Below, piece after piece: positions 1 to 8,535 of a stretch of DNA of 64,000 bases. A program made the position numbers and the translations under genes. The stretch is taken from positions 1 to 64,000 of the forward strand of contig NZ_JASLDS010000072.1 of the NCBI RefSeq assembly GCF_030151385.1, given 5' to 3'. This stretch comes from Soonwooa sp. Lineage in GTDB: Bacteria; Bacteroidota; Bacteroidia; Flavobacteriales; Weeksellaceae. Position 1 is the stretch's first letter; each line of letters begins with the position of its first letter. Under the pieces are notes generated by a model. It was not told the DNA's origin. It did no database searches and was given only the letters and a program-made list of their open reading frames with translations.

Positions 1-899
1 TTTTAGGATGGTGAGCATCAACAAACCGATAAGGAAAAGTCCGCCAGTTAAGTAAATTAAACTTTTTTGATTTTTCATTTTTGTTGCCAAAACTGGACTA
101 AAAAGCATTACAGGCAACATCGCCATTTGAAGGACAAAAAGCACCCAGCCTGTTCGGATTTTAGCATTCCAAAATCTACGAGAACCGTTGGTAGCAAAGC
201 AACAAGGCAATAATACACCAAAGATTGAAGTCCCATAAAAATACTAATGCTCCAAGCTTGTTTGGATTTAAAAATATTAAATTTTGTCATAGCAATCGCA
301 CTTGTCGCAGTTTGAGTTGTTTTTTTACCAGTAATTAATTCCGCCGAAACTACGATTAACGCAAGGATTCCGCCAATAACCCAGATTCCCAACGAACCTT
401 TCCATTCCATTCCTGTCCATTTACCAAGGTCGATACTCAAACCAGATGCTAAAGCAGCAACCAAACTCATTGCCACGGAAAAAACGCCTGTCATAATTCC
501 GATTTTGTTGGGGAAAATATTTTTGATGTAGGCGGGAGTTAGGACATTTCCGATGCAAATTCCCAATCCAAGGATTAGTGAACCTACAAAAAGCGATGCC
601 ACATTTCCGTAAATTCTGATGTAAAGTCCGACAATTAAAATGATAAGCGAAATCAACAAACCTGTACGAATATTGATTTTCGCGGCTGCTCTACTCACCA
701 AAATGGAGCACGTTGCAAACACAAAAAGCGGAATGGACGTGAGCAAACTCGCCTCTAAATTATCGAGATGAAAAACATTTTTTATTTCGTCCAAAATCGG
801 ACTTACCGCCGTAATTGGCGAACGCAGATTGCTGGAAACCAAAATCACGACCAAGACACCGAGCCAAGCGAGATTTTTATTGGTATTTTCTTTATTCAT
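1..899 (-). pseudogene. NimT/CynX-type MFS exporter, frameshifted and cut by the window edge
   Basis: A major facilitator protein of the CynX/NimT group with many hydrophobic helices. The NLRSPITAV segment near the N terminus fits that group. The likely start is the ATG at 899 (MNKENTNK), not the upstream Met at 929. The frame closes at 108 after an abnormal tail (CFLSFKWRCCL). From about position 150 downward another frame continues as family-like sequence (GWVLFVLQMAMLPVM) and stays open to base 1, so one or more bases appear to be missing near 145-151. It diverges from the AraC gene at 1180, as nimT does from nimR in E. coli. It could be a true pseudogene or a sequencing error. The rest of the protein lies outside the window. 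Confidence 0.8.
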
Positions 900-955
900 A
901 TTTTTTATTTTTTTAACGCAAAGACGCAAGTTTTAAATTTAATATTATCAGCATT

Positions 956-1052
956 TTGTCATTCTGAATGTAGCGAAGCGGAATGAAGAATCTATTCTTA
1001 ATTAGATTCCTCCTTCGTTGGAAATCGAAGATTCGGCGTAGCCAATGACAAG
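956..1052. repeat. REP-like intergenic inverted repeat
   Basis: The block begins with TTGTCATT and ends with AATGACAA (8-bp perfect ends). It holds an inner pair GAATCT/AGATTC at 988-1006. The left arm (ATTCTGAATGTAGCGAAGCG) resembles a dispersed intergenic sequence I associate with flavobacterial genomes; that is memory, not a search. It lies between the divergent exporter and regulator genes. Confidence 0.55.
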
Positions 1053-1121
1053 GTCTCGTACATTTATATCTTATCCTTGGTAAATCAAAAAACTGCTTTC
1101 TTGCATTATAAATTTCTTTTG

Positions 1122-1153
1122 CAAAATTAATAATGTCGTTTGTATTAAATTTG
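1122..1153. promoter_or_regulatory. overlapping divergent -10 boxes
   Basis: TAAATTTG at 1146-1153 (+) fits the Bacteroidota -10 TAnnTTTG and lies 26 bp before the AraC start. On the minus strand TAATTTTG (1129-1122) fits the same consensus and points at the exporter. Neither has a clear TTG -33 box at the usual spacing. Confidence 0.4.
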
Positions 1154-1179
1154 CCATTAATTATATTTAAAACGACAAA

Positions 1180-1965
1180 ATGAGTTTTAAAGACACAAAA
1201 GAAGACCGCGGACAACATGTCGAACATTTAGAAATCAATTCTTACGTTTGGTACGAAAGCGATTGGAAGCACGATGACAACGAAGATTCGCACGATTATT
1301 ATCAGCTAAATTATGTTGAGGAAGGTTATCAGTATTTTCATATCGAGCAGAAAATCTATTTAGTTCCGCAGAATAATGTGATTTGGATTCCTGCCAACAA
1401 AAAACATCGGACAACCTCCGATGCGACGGCGGTTAATCCGATGTTGATTTTATTTAAGTCGGCTCCTAAAAAGGATTTTTATAATGAAGTTCACGTTTTC
1501 GAAGCGCCTGCTGTTTTGCGGGAAATGATGTTTTATGCCTCAAAATGGAACAAAGCGACCATCGAAAATCCCGAGCAACATCTTTTCCTAAAAGCTTTGT
1601 TGGGGAGTTTGCCTAACTTTTGCAACGACGCTTTTGGCTTGCAAGTTCCTGTACCAACGGATTCTCGACTGATTCCCGTTTGTCATTACATCAACGCAAA
1701 TTATCAATACAACGTCAGCGCAGATGATTTGGGCGAAATTGCAAAAATGTCAGCCCGCAACTTGCAAAGAATTTTCAAGCAAGAAACGGGCATAACATTG
1801 CAAAAATATATTCAGCTCATCCGAATTATAAAAAGTATAGAACTTATCGATACCAAACGTTTCACACTAAGTGAAATCGCGTACAAAGTCGGCTACAAGA
1901 GTCTTTCCGCATTTAGCAATTCCTATTTTTCGATTATGAAAATGAAGCCAAGTGGGAAGAGGTAG
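1180..1965 (+). CDS. AraC-family transcriptional regulator (NimR-like)
   Basis: A 261-aa protein with an N-terminal cupin-like sensing half (about 20-120, with the segment IWIPANKKHRT typical of the sugar-pocket fold). The C-terminal double helix-turn-helix (about 165-255) contains RNLQRIFKQETG and a second recognition region (SEIAYKVGYKSLSAFSNSYF). The ATG is preceded by an A-rich leader and a TAnnTTTG box. The family and the divergent layout match NimR/YeaM of E. coli, which represses the neighbouring NimT exporter; control of the broken exporter here is inferred. The effector is unknown. Confidence 0.85.
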   Translation: MSFKDTKEDRGQHVEHLEINSYVWYESDWKHDDNEDSHDYYQLNYVEEGYQYFHIEQKIYLVPQNNVIWIPANKKHRTTSDATAVNPMLILFKSAPKKDFYNEVHVFEAPAVLREMMFYASKWNKATIENPEQHLFLKALLGSLPNFCNDAFGLQVPVPTDSRLIPVCHYINANYQYNVSADDLGEIAKMSARNLQRIFKQETGITLQKYIQLIRIIKSIELIDTKRFTLSEIAYKVGYKSLSAFSNSYFSIMKMKPSGKR

Positions 1966-2040
1966 TTTAGCGTTTAATGTCTAAAGTTTCAAGTTTAATT
2001 ATTTTAATCAAATCAATTTTAAATAAAAAATCGACCTAAA

Positions 2041-3108
2041 TTAATAAGTCGATTTATACAATTCCGAGCGCATTTTCACCAAAATAGAATCAACTTTTTT
2101 CTTGTCTGGAAAATCTGGTAATTTTGAATTTTCTGAAGCCGAATTTAATTTGTCCATCAAGGTTTTGGCGTAGTTCAAAAGTTCGTCATATTCTTTATCA
2201 CCGTTTTTTATCGATAATAATTCTTCGCGATTTTCTACCCGAATATTGAGTTTTCCAGTTTCCAAAATTTGCAAAGCGGACTGCAAAAGCCTAATCGTGT
2301 GCATCATGTTTTTGCTATCGTAATTTTTGCCGTGCTTTTGGTTGGTGTCGTAACGGTCTTCATTTCGCTCGTTCACCCATTTCCAATATTCCTTATACTC
2401 TTTGCAGTAAACCGAATACGCATCTTGATTGAAAAACAAATAAGCTTCCACTTTTTCATTTTTCGGAATCGAAGACAAGCTAAGTTCGTTAGAATCTTCG
2501 TTTTTAAAAATTCCGCGGTAGTTTTTATCGCCTTCAACATCATAAAACAAAGCAAACATTCCTTTAGAACTCGGTAATTTGGCCAAACCGCAATGTTCTT
2601 GCAAAAATAATTTTTCATTCAGCCAATCTTTTAAAGAAACAGAATCTGCATTTTCGAAAACCGTACAGAAATCCAAAACATCTTTTCGTTTTTCGTCCAT
2701 TGGATTGACGATTTTCTTTTTCAAACCTCTTGCTTTCTGGATTTGAGCCATCGCATAACCACCAAAAGTTTCTTTGCAAAGTTTTGACAGAAAATCATCC
2801 ATTTTCAAATTATCAAAAACTGGATGTTTGTACAAAATGCAATCTTCGGGCGTTGCCAAAACTTCCAAAATATTGGGATTATTCTTCAACAATAGTTCTA
2901 CAAATCTTCCCAATTCATAGTAAACTTCGTCGTTGGTTTCGTTCGCAACCTGCGGAATATAATCCAGTCCAAAGAAATCTTCCTTCGGCAAATAATAAAC
3001 CCCTCGAATGTCCGTATCCGACTTCTCCGTCGCCAATCCGAAAGCTTTGCTTCCAGATATGGCTTCGAAAAGTAGGAGGTTTTTATGTTTTAAGTCGTGG
3101 ATGGTCAT
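2041..3108 (-). CDS. RlaP-family polymerase-beta-type nucleotidyltransferase (RNA-repair associated)
   Basis: A 355-aa protein. Residues 19-35 (GSKAFGLATEKSDTDIR) are the nucleotidyltransferase signature, with metal-binding D31 and D33. The family (COG3541/PF10127) is annotated as an RNA-repair-associated DNA-polymerase-beta superfamily member. Its substrate is not established, but terminal nucleotide addition to RNA is the family expectation. The start overlaps the stop of the upstream membrane protein by 4 bases (ATGA), implying translational coupling. It is the last gene of the minus-strand block that begins with rtcB. The C-terminal half (about 130-340) is mostly helical and carries a charged stretch around DRYDTNQKHGKNYDSKNMMHT. 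Confidence 0.8.
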   Translation of the reverse strand: MTIHDLKHKNLLLFEAISGSKAFGLATEKSDTDIRGVYYLPKEDFFGLDYIPQVANETNDEVYYELGRFVELLLKNNPNILEVLATPEDCILYKHPVFDNLKMDDFLSKLCKETFGGYAMAQIQKARGLKKKIVNPMDEKRKDVLDFCTVFENADSVSLKDWLNEKLFLQEHCGLAKLPSSKGMFALFYDVEGDKNYRGIFKNEDSNELSLSSIPKNEKVEAYLFFNQDAYSVYCKEYKEYWKWVNERNEDRYDTNQKHGKNYDSKNMMHTIRLLQSALQILETGKLNIRVENREELLSIKNGDKEYDELLNYAKTLMDKLNSASENSKLPDFPDKKKVDSILVKMRSELYKSTY

Positions 3109-4478
3109 GATGAATATTTTCTAAATGCTGCAATAGTTTGATAAATTCCAAATCCAACAAAAATTCTTCCAATAAAATCCCAAAAGTAAAACCCACTTGA
3201 ATAATATATGTCCTTAGTACCTAAATAATCAAATCTATGTGTTGGCAGAATGAACTGCCAAAAATAACTTGATGAATTTGAAAAGGCATCTTTAAATTCA
3301 TCAAAATTTTCATATAATCCTATTTCAAATAAATTAGTGGATAGAATTGACAATGTGAAAAAAAGGACACTAAACGACATTGTAAATAAAACACCTCTTA
3401 AAGGATTTATACCGAAGTTATTCGAAAATTTAGAAGAGTATAATATAGTTTTATCTTTCCAATTTAATTTTGATTTTTGTAGTTGAAGGTTGTTTTCTAA
3501 AGATAAATACTGCAAAAACAAGTGTTTATCTTCTTGTTTTTTGAAGATGTTTTTGAAATTTCGTGCTATGCTTAATGAATTATTGTTTTTAATTATTTTT
3601 TCATTTGATGGCATTGTGCAACTGTCAAATGTTATTGTATTAATATAATTGTCTTCGAAAATAAAGTCATCAAATGCATCAAAATTTGATTCTGAAAAAA
3701 TAATATTGCTTAGGTTGCTATATTTAATCTTTAAACTTGATTTTTCAGTTTCAATAGGATAACTTGATAAATTATTGCAAACCAATTTTTTAATTGATAC
3801 CAATTCATTTAACTCAAAATTTTGAACCTTTATATTCTTAATTAGTATTGTAGAATTGATATCTCCAACCATTTTAAATCTATTGAAATTCAAATCTGAA
3901 AGCACAATTTTGTTTATCCGAAAATCAATTTTCCCTCTTTGTCTATCGGAATATTCTTTATCTGAAATAAAGAAATCACGGACTAAGCAATTTGGTTTTT
4001 TATTATGTTCTGATTTTATAATAAAATCTCGACAATCTATGAAATTAATGTAGCCAAAAGTAATTAATGATACATGATTTACTACTTTTTTCGTTTCAAT
4101 TAAAATTAACTGAAAGTTATCAATTGTAACATTATTAAAATTGATATTACAACCTTTGCTTGAATCAGGATGCAAAATTCTAATGTTATTAATTAACTCA
4201 GTTTCCTTAGTTGAAAAACTTATTACTCCAATTTCACTTTCAACGATATCAATCGATGTAATATTTCCAGAAAATCCTATTTGTGCTAGTTTGCTACCTC
4301 TAATTTGTAGTAAACTAAAGCTTCCATTAAATAGAATTGGTGTCTGCTCATATGATCTGCAATTTATTATTTCTACATGAACTTGGTTTCCAATATTAAG
4401 GATTTCGGAATACTGTTTGAAAAAAACATTTTTAAATTCAAATATCTTTCTATTATCATCTTTGTAAACTTTGTGCAT
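3105..4478 (-). CDS. repeat-containing membrane protein, pentapeptide/beta-helix-like, function unknown
   Basis: A 457-aa protein. About residues 10-290 show short alternating hydrophobic/polar repeats with many Asn, Phe and Ile (SDLNFNRF, SNLSNIIFSESNFD), suggesting a right-handed beta-helix related to pentapeptide-repeat proteins. Then comes a charged segment (KNIFKKQEDKHLFLQYLSLE), a transmembrane helix near 360-385 and a second one near the C terminus (FWDFIGRIFVGFGIYQTI). The C-terminal layout resembles pentapeptide proteins fused to a membrane or ion-channel-like module; that comparison is from memory. It overlaps the nucleotidyltransferase start by 4 bases. The same frame is open upstream of this ATG except for one TAA, so this gene may be missing its original N terminus. 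Confidence 0.65.
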   Translation of the reverse strand: MHKVYKDDNRKIFEFKNVFFKQYSEILNIGNQVHVEIINCRSYEQTPILFNGSFSLLQIRGSKLAQIGFSGNITSIDIVESEIGVISFSTKETELINNIRILHPDSSKGCNINFNNVTIDNFQLILIETKKVVNHVSLITFGYINFIDCRDFIIKSEHNKKPNCLVRDFFISDKEYSDRQRGKIDFRINKIVLSDLNFNRFKMVGDINSTILIKNIKVQNFELNELVSIKKLVCNNLSSYPIETEKSSLKIKYSNLSNIIFSESNFDAFDDFIFEDNYINTITFDSCTMPSNEKIIKNNNSLSIARNFKNIFKKQEDKHLFLQYLSLENNLQLQKSKLNWKDKTILYSSKFSNNFGINPLRGVLFTMSFSVLFFTLSILSTNLFEIGLYENFDEFKDAFSNSSSYFWQFILPTHRFDYLGTKDIYYSSGFYFWDFIGRIFVGFGIYQTIAAFRKYSS

Positions 4479-4493
4479 ATATTCATTGATCCA

Positions 4494-4598
4494 TTATATA
4501 TCTTTTTCATTAATAATGCAATCGTGAAATGAGACTCTTACCAACGTAGAACGATCTGGATAATGTAAAATATGTTTTAATGAATCGAAGTTTTCCAT
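4494..4598 (-). pseudogene. 34-codon ORF in frame with the membrane protein, separated by one TAA
   Basis: An ATG at 4598 opens 34 codons (starting MENFDSLKHILHY), ending in TAA at 4496-4494. Five sense codons follow in the same frame (WINEY) before the ATG at 4478. It reads like the missing N-terminal part of the next gene interrupted by a nonsense codon. It could also be a short independent leader peptide. The A-rich AAAGAAAAATAA just before the ATG is a usable flavobacterial initiation context. Confidence 0.45.
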
Positions 4599-4639
4599 TT
4601 ATTTTTCTTTTAAATATATTAATAATTTTCCACCAAAAA

Positions 4640-4663
4640 CAGATTACGGAAACCCGTAATCTG
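4640..4663 (-). terminator. hairpin after the second RlaP-type gene
   Basis: CAGATTACGG and CCGTAATCTG form a perfect 10-bp stem around a 4-base loop, just after the stop of the gene ending at 4669. On the minus strand the hairpin is followed by TTTTTGG, which suits intrinsic termination. It may weaken read-through into the membrane-protein gene. Confidence 0.75.
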
Positions 4664-4668
4664 CTTAT

Positions 4669-5415
4669 TTATTTCACCAACTCCAAAAACACTTTTTCCG
4701 CTTTCGATTTGTCAAAATTCCCTGAGGGGAGTTCTTTTATTTTGTCGTTTAGAAAAGAGAGTTCAGAGACTAAATAATTTGTGAGCTCTTCATCTTTTGG
4801 GTGGTGATATTTTTCACCATTTTTAGATTTTATGCCTAACAAATATTCCACTTTTTCGCGTTCTAAATTTGGCAACAAATCCAACATTTCGTGAAAGATT
4901 ACTGGTGGAAAACTTCCTTTTTCAACCACCCATTTTGTGGCTAAAGTCGTTCTTAAACAGTAGAAATAATCTTTTAGTTTTACTTCATCCGTTTTGCAGC
5001 TTTCCAAATACTTTTTGGCGATTCCCAAATAATGAAATGATACCGCAATTGGTGAAAAAGCATCTTTCGCCAAGTCGCACATTTTTTCGAGAAAATCATC
5101 ATTTTTCATATAAAAAAGGTGCGAATACAAATGCTCCAAAAGCGGAACATTTGATTTTGCTAACAGCAATATGGTCTTTCTGAAATCCCATCCAGAACCG
5201 TCCAAATCATCTTCGGTCATGAATTCTATTGTGTCTTTTTTCTCCCACGGCGACAGATACCAATCCGTCGGATGCTTGTATATAAAGCGGATATCGTAAT
5301 CGCTGTCGGGCGAAGCAAATCCCCAAGACCGACTTCCAGACTCTATCGCCAAAAGGATTTCTATATTTTTCTCTCTTTCAAGAGTTCTTAATTTATCTTT
5401 TATTTTTGTTTCCAT
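4669..5415 (-). CDS. RlaP-family polymerase-beta-type nucleotidyltransferase, shorter paralogue
   Basis: A 248-aa protein with signature GSRSWGFASPDSDYDIR at 27-43 and metal-binding D39 and D41. It belongs to the same superfamily as the 355-aa protein at 2041-3108 but is about 100 residues shorter, with little similarity outside the signature. The middle contains AVSFHYLGIAKKYLESC and a conserved-looking KLKDYFYCLRTTLATKWV segment. It lies 66 bp downstream of rtcB and is probably cotranscribed. The family is predicted to modify RNA ends together with ligases such as RtcB; the exact reaction is unknown. Confidence 0.8.
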   Translation of the reverse strand: METKIKDKLRTLEREKNIEILLAIESGSRSWGFASPDSDYDIRFIYKHPTDWYLSPWEKKDTIEFMTEDDLDGSGWDFRKTILLLAKSNVPLLEHLYSHLFYMKNDDFLEKMCDLAKDAFSPIAVSFHYLGIAKKYLESCKTDEVKLKDYFYCLRTTLATKWVVEKGSFPPVIFHEMLDLLPNLEREKVEYLLGIKSKNGEKYHHPKDEELTNYLVSELSFLNDKIKELPSGNFDKSKAEKVFLELVK

Positions 5416-5481
5416 TTTTGTAATGTTTTACGTTTAAAGTCTCAAGTTCAAGGTTTAACGCCCATCTTCCCGCATCCAACA

Positions 5482-6861
5482 CTACTTCCTAAACTTCTTC
5501 TTTTTCTTCCAAGGTGCGTTTTTCTGCACGTCACCAGCCATGATACAACCGTAAGGAAGTACTTCGTCGATGATTTCGCACAAATTGTACTCTTCAATTT
5601 GAGCGCGCACATTTTGAGCATTTTTATACGCACTCGGCAATTCAGAAATATCGATATCATTCGTGAAAAATCTCACATCCAAACCAACCGTTTCTTCCGC
5701 GAAAATCTCTTCAGTCGTTTTGTGAGCCAAGCTTCTTTTATGCTGACTTCTGCTGAAATTTCTTCCCGCGCCATGAGGAGCAAAACCTAAATTTCTGTCG
5801 TTTGTAGCACCACTTACAATCAATACAGGTTCCGCCATATTCAGAGGAATCAATCGTGGACCTGTAATATCCGGCAAAAATTTGTCGTCCAGCGGCGTTG
5901 CTCCTTTCGCATGGTAGAATAAATCTCCGTCTCTGAATACGAAATTATGTTCATTCCAATATCTATCTAATTTTTCTATGTTCAACTTCTCCAAAGTCGC
6001 ATTATGAATGGCTTCATGGTTTTCCTTCGTCCATTTTCTGATCAATTGCAAAGCCTCCCAATAGGCTTCACCTTCCTCGGTTTCAAAAGGAATCCAAGCG
6101 TTTTCCTTCAAAGTATCAGGCGAAATCTCCTGACGGAAACGGTTCGCAACCTTCATTCCTTTGTCATACAAAGCCGCTCCAGGCGCACGAGAACCGTGAT
6201 GCGTCACCATCATTGTGTTACCCGTATTTTTAGAAATCCCAACAAACAAGAAGTGATTTCCATCGCCCTGAGTTCCCATATGCGAACGCGCAATGCTAAT
6301 TAATCGCTCGTCGTTTAAGAACATATTTTCTCTAAAAGCGTCCATCAATTCAACACTCATCGGCATTTGTTCACCTCGAGCACGACCTCCGTAACCAAAA
6401 TGCGTAATCGAATGCGCTTCGTCCAAAACCACTTTTGGGTCCACTTTCCCGAAATCTGTCAACATCACCGAACAACAAATATCCGCCGAGTGAAATCCTG
6501 GATGAATCGCATTTTTCGCTACCACCACGCCTCCTACAGGGATTTGCCCTTCAGGACCAGTCGGACAAGCATCCGGCATCAACGCTCCTGAAACCAAAGT
6601 CGGCGTCTTCATCAAAACCTCCATTGTTCTGATTACTTTTTGCACATTATCTTCCTCGGCTTCGTTTTCCGCTTTAATGTTAATGACAAAATCCTCCGCT
6701 TTTTCCTTTAACGGAATTGGGTTTGGCGCACGGAATTGCTCCAAATAAGCTTCCATTTCCGCTTGTGACAAGTCGTTTTCGTTGATATATTCCAAAGCTT
6801 CGGCAAACCATTTTTTTGGTTGATATCCTAAAGCAATTAATTCGTTTCCTGTAATTTTCAT
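5482..6861 (-). CDS. rtcB: RNA-splicing/repair ligase RtcB
   Basis: The enzyme joins RNA 3'-phosphate or 2',3'-cyclic phosphate ends to 5'-OH ends using GTP and Mn2+. From the ATG at 6861 the protein has 459 residues and starts MKITGNELIALGY. The frame remains open to an earlier ATG (6933), but those 24 Lys/Arg-rich residues look like read-through of leader sequence. Metal and active-site segments are present: HPGFHSADICC (D127, C130), QGDGNHF (H203), VTHHGSRAPG, HAKGATP and FAPHGAGRN, whose H363 is the expected guanylylated histidine. It heads the RNA-repair block. No archease or RtcA gene is visible. Confidence 0.95.
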   Translation of the reverse strand: MKITGNELIALGYQPKKWFAEALEYINENDLSQAEMEAYLEQFRAPNPIPLKEKAEDFVINIKAENEAEEDNVQKVIRTMEVLMKTPTLVSGALMPDACPTGPEGQIPVGGVVVAKNAIHPGFHSADICCSVMLTDFGKVDPKVVLDEAHSITHFGYGGRARGEQMPMSVELMDAFRENMFLNDERLISIARSHMGTQGDGNHFLFVGISKNTGNTMMVTHHGSRAPGAALYDKGMKVANRFRQEISPDTLKENAWIPFETEEGEAYWEALQLIRKWTKENHEAIHNATLEKLNIEKLDRYWNEHNFVFRDGDLFYHAKGATPLDDKFLPDITGPRLIPLNMAEPVLIVSGATNDRNLGFAPHGAGRNFSRSQHKRSLAHKTTEEIFAEETVGLDVRFFTNDIDISELPSAYKNAQNVRAQIEEYNLCEIIDEVLPYGCIMAGDVQKNAPWKKKKKFRK

Positions 6862-7237
6862 CTTTTCTAATTTTTTTTGGGCAGCTTGAACTTCGTTCGT
6901 AAACTTCGATAAAAGCCTTCGCTTTTTTCTCATTTATGCCTTCCGCTCCCAATCTTTTGTTCGTTCCTCACAAAAGGATTTCCGCTCAAGTCGGGCTGCA
7001 GCAATTCGACGTTTATAACTTTCCTGTTAATTTGATGATGCAAAGTAAAAACCCAATTGCGCAATCTTTTTGCGTAGTAAAATCTTTTTTGATTTTTTTT
7101 GAAAAAAGCTTTTATAAACTTGATTTTCAGTTTTTTTTAATATGCGTTAATTCTTGTTTATAATTCAAAAATTGGTCTTGCATTTGAAATATGGCAATTG
7201 TTAAAGAAAGGATTACAAACATTTAATTTTTAAAGTC
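6862..7237. other. intergenic region upstream of rtcB, with hairpin 6951-6980
   Basis: I see no convincing gene. AATCTTTTGT (6951-6960) pairs with ACAAAAGGATT (6970-6980) around a short loop, with one bulged base. The surrounding stretch, roughly 6905-7015, has the higher GC and odd reading pattern of a dispersed flavobacterial intergenic element; that comparison is from memory. Promoters of rtcB and of the YXWGXW gene should both be here, but I could not assign a good box. Confidence 0.4.
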
Positions 7238-8134
7238 ATGAGAACAAGAGTATTAACTTTCTGCTTGTCATTAATTTTAACAATGACTATTAGTTTAAAA
7301 ATGAGCGCACAATTACAAGTTTCTGTAAACTTTGCGCCTCCCGAAATTCCGATGTACAATCAAGTCGTTTGTCCTGGTGATGGTTACATCTGGGTTCCTG
7401 GTTATTGGGCTTACGATAATGCTTCAGGTTATTATTGGGTTCCTGGATATTGGACATTGCCACCTTCTTTGGGAATGCTTTGGACTCCTGGATATTGGGG
7501 CTTCGTTGACAATGCATACATGTGGAATCCTGGATATTGGGGTAGAAGTGTAGGTTATTATGGTGGTATTAATTATGGCTACGGCTATTTTGGTCGTGGT
7601 TACAATGGTGGTCGTTGGAATGGCAATACTTTTGTCTACAATACCGCAGTCAATAATATCGATACAACGATTATACACAATACTTATATTGACAAAAATT
7701 ACGTTAACAATAATGTCAGAACCAGTTTCGCAGGAAAAGGCGGTGTAAAAATGGATGAAAGTCAACGAAATAAAATGATGCTAAATAATGAGAATCACAT
7801 TGCGCCAACACAAGCACAACAAATACATAACGAATCTGCAAAAGCCAATAGTGAAATGCAATTCAAAAGTAATCAAGGTGTAATTTCTCAAAATGCAATT
7901 GCGAAAGAGCATGCAAACTTCCAAGCCAAAATGAACAACCAACAACGAGAACAAAATCAAATGATTAGCAATAATCCGCCAAGAAACATGGAAGTTCGTC
8001 CTCAAGAAGCTGCCATCCCAAAAGAAACTCGAGAAATTAATAATACGCCAAGACCAGCACCAGTTATTAGAATGCAAGGAGGAGGCATGCATAATGCTCC
8101 AAAAATGGAAGAGCCCCGTGGAGGAAGAAGATAG
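7238..8134 (+). CDS. secreted YXWGXW-repeat protein
   Basis: A 298-aa protein with a signal peptide (residues 1-24, ending near KMSAQ). Between about 40 and 105 there are four to five copies of a Y-x-W-x-P-G-Y-W unit (YIWVPGYWAY, YYWVPGYWTL, MLWTPGYWGF, YMWNPGYWGR), which is the YXWGXW repeat family. A Gly/Tyr/Asn-rich linker follows, and the second half is rich in Gln, Asn and Met. Location is periplasmic or outer membrane. Function is unknown for the family; it is often linked to envelope stress. It is a single gene followed by its own terminator. Confidence 0.85.
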   Translation: MRTRVLTFCLSLILTMTISLKMSAQLQVSVNFAPPEIPMYNQVVCPGDGYIWVPGYWAYDNASGYYWVPGYWTLPPSLGMLWTPGYWGFVDNAYMWNPGYWGRSVGYYGGINYGYGYFGRGYNGGRWNGNTFVYNTAVNNIDTTIIHNTYIDKNYVNNNVRTSFAGKGGVKMDESQRNKMMLNNENHIAPTQAQQIHNESAKANSEMQFKSNQGVISQNAIAKEHANFQAKMNNQQREQNQMISNNPPRNMEVRPQEAAIPKETREINNTPRPAPVIRMQGGGMHNAPKMEEPRGGRR

Positions 8135-8155
8135 TATTTAATAAAAATCAAAATG

Positions 8156-8185
8156 AGCCTGACAGTATTTTAGTTAGGCTTTTTG
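8156..8185 (+). terminator. terminator of the YXWGXW gene
   Basis: AGCCTGAC pairs with GTTAGGCT (7 of 8 pairs), followed by TTTTTG, about 20 bp after the stop codon. Confidence 0.65.
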
Positions 8186-8271
8186 TTATTCAGTTGCCAA
8201 AAATATGCTTGTCATTTTGAATTTGAAAATTTAAAATATGCATTTTAATCGATTATTAATTTCTTTTGTCG

Positions 8272-8535
8272 TATCTTTGAATACCTAATTAAAGAAAGCA
8301 CTTGTTTTTATAAACTTTTCAAGGTTTATTATTCGCATTACTTTCATTTTTTCGCTGCTTTTACTAGCAACTTAAATATAAAATTAAGAATTAAAGGATA
8401 AGAAACTATTGCAGTTTCTAAATAATGAAGAGGTCAATAATGCTGTTGCAGCTTTTATTGAACTTAAAATAGTGTGTAGAAAAAGCCTGAAAGGCTTAAC
8501 AATTAACAACCCAAAAATTAAATCTAAAATTATTT
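8272..8535 (+). promoter_or_regulatory. promoter and about 250-nt leader of the cold-shock gene
   Basis: TATCTTTG at 8272-8279 matches the -10 consensus TAnnTTTG. Transcription from there would give a 5' leader near 250 nt before the ATG at 8536. The leader contains small hairpins (GAAACT/AGTTTC at 8402-8418; AAGCCT/AGGCTT near 8484-8500) and no convincing ORF. Long structured leaders are typical of cold-shock mRNAs. The -33 box is unclear. Confidence 0.45.

Noticed and set aside
1970..2001. GTTTAA-type AT-rich repeats here and near 5430-5459
   Set aside because: The two stretches look alike (TTTAA-GTCT-AAGTT) but similarity is weak and low-complexity; not called as a repeat family.
6862..6933. 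24-residue basic N-terminal extension of RtcB
   Set aside because: RtcB proteins of this type start at MKxTGxxLI; the ATG at 6861 has a good A-rich leader (AAAAAATTAGAAAAG).
6936..7163. 75-codon ORF upstream of the YXWGXW gene
   Set aside because: Low-complexity, no family resemblance, no initiation context; it overlaps the repeat-like intergenic hairpin.
8402..8500. Short reading frames in the cold-shock leader
   Set aside because: The only ATG frame gives 13 codons; the longer open frame has no start codon.
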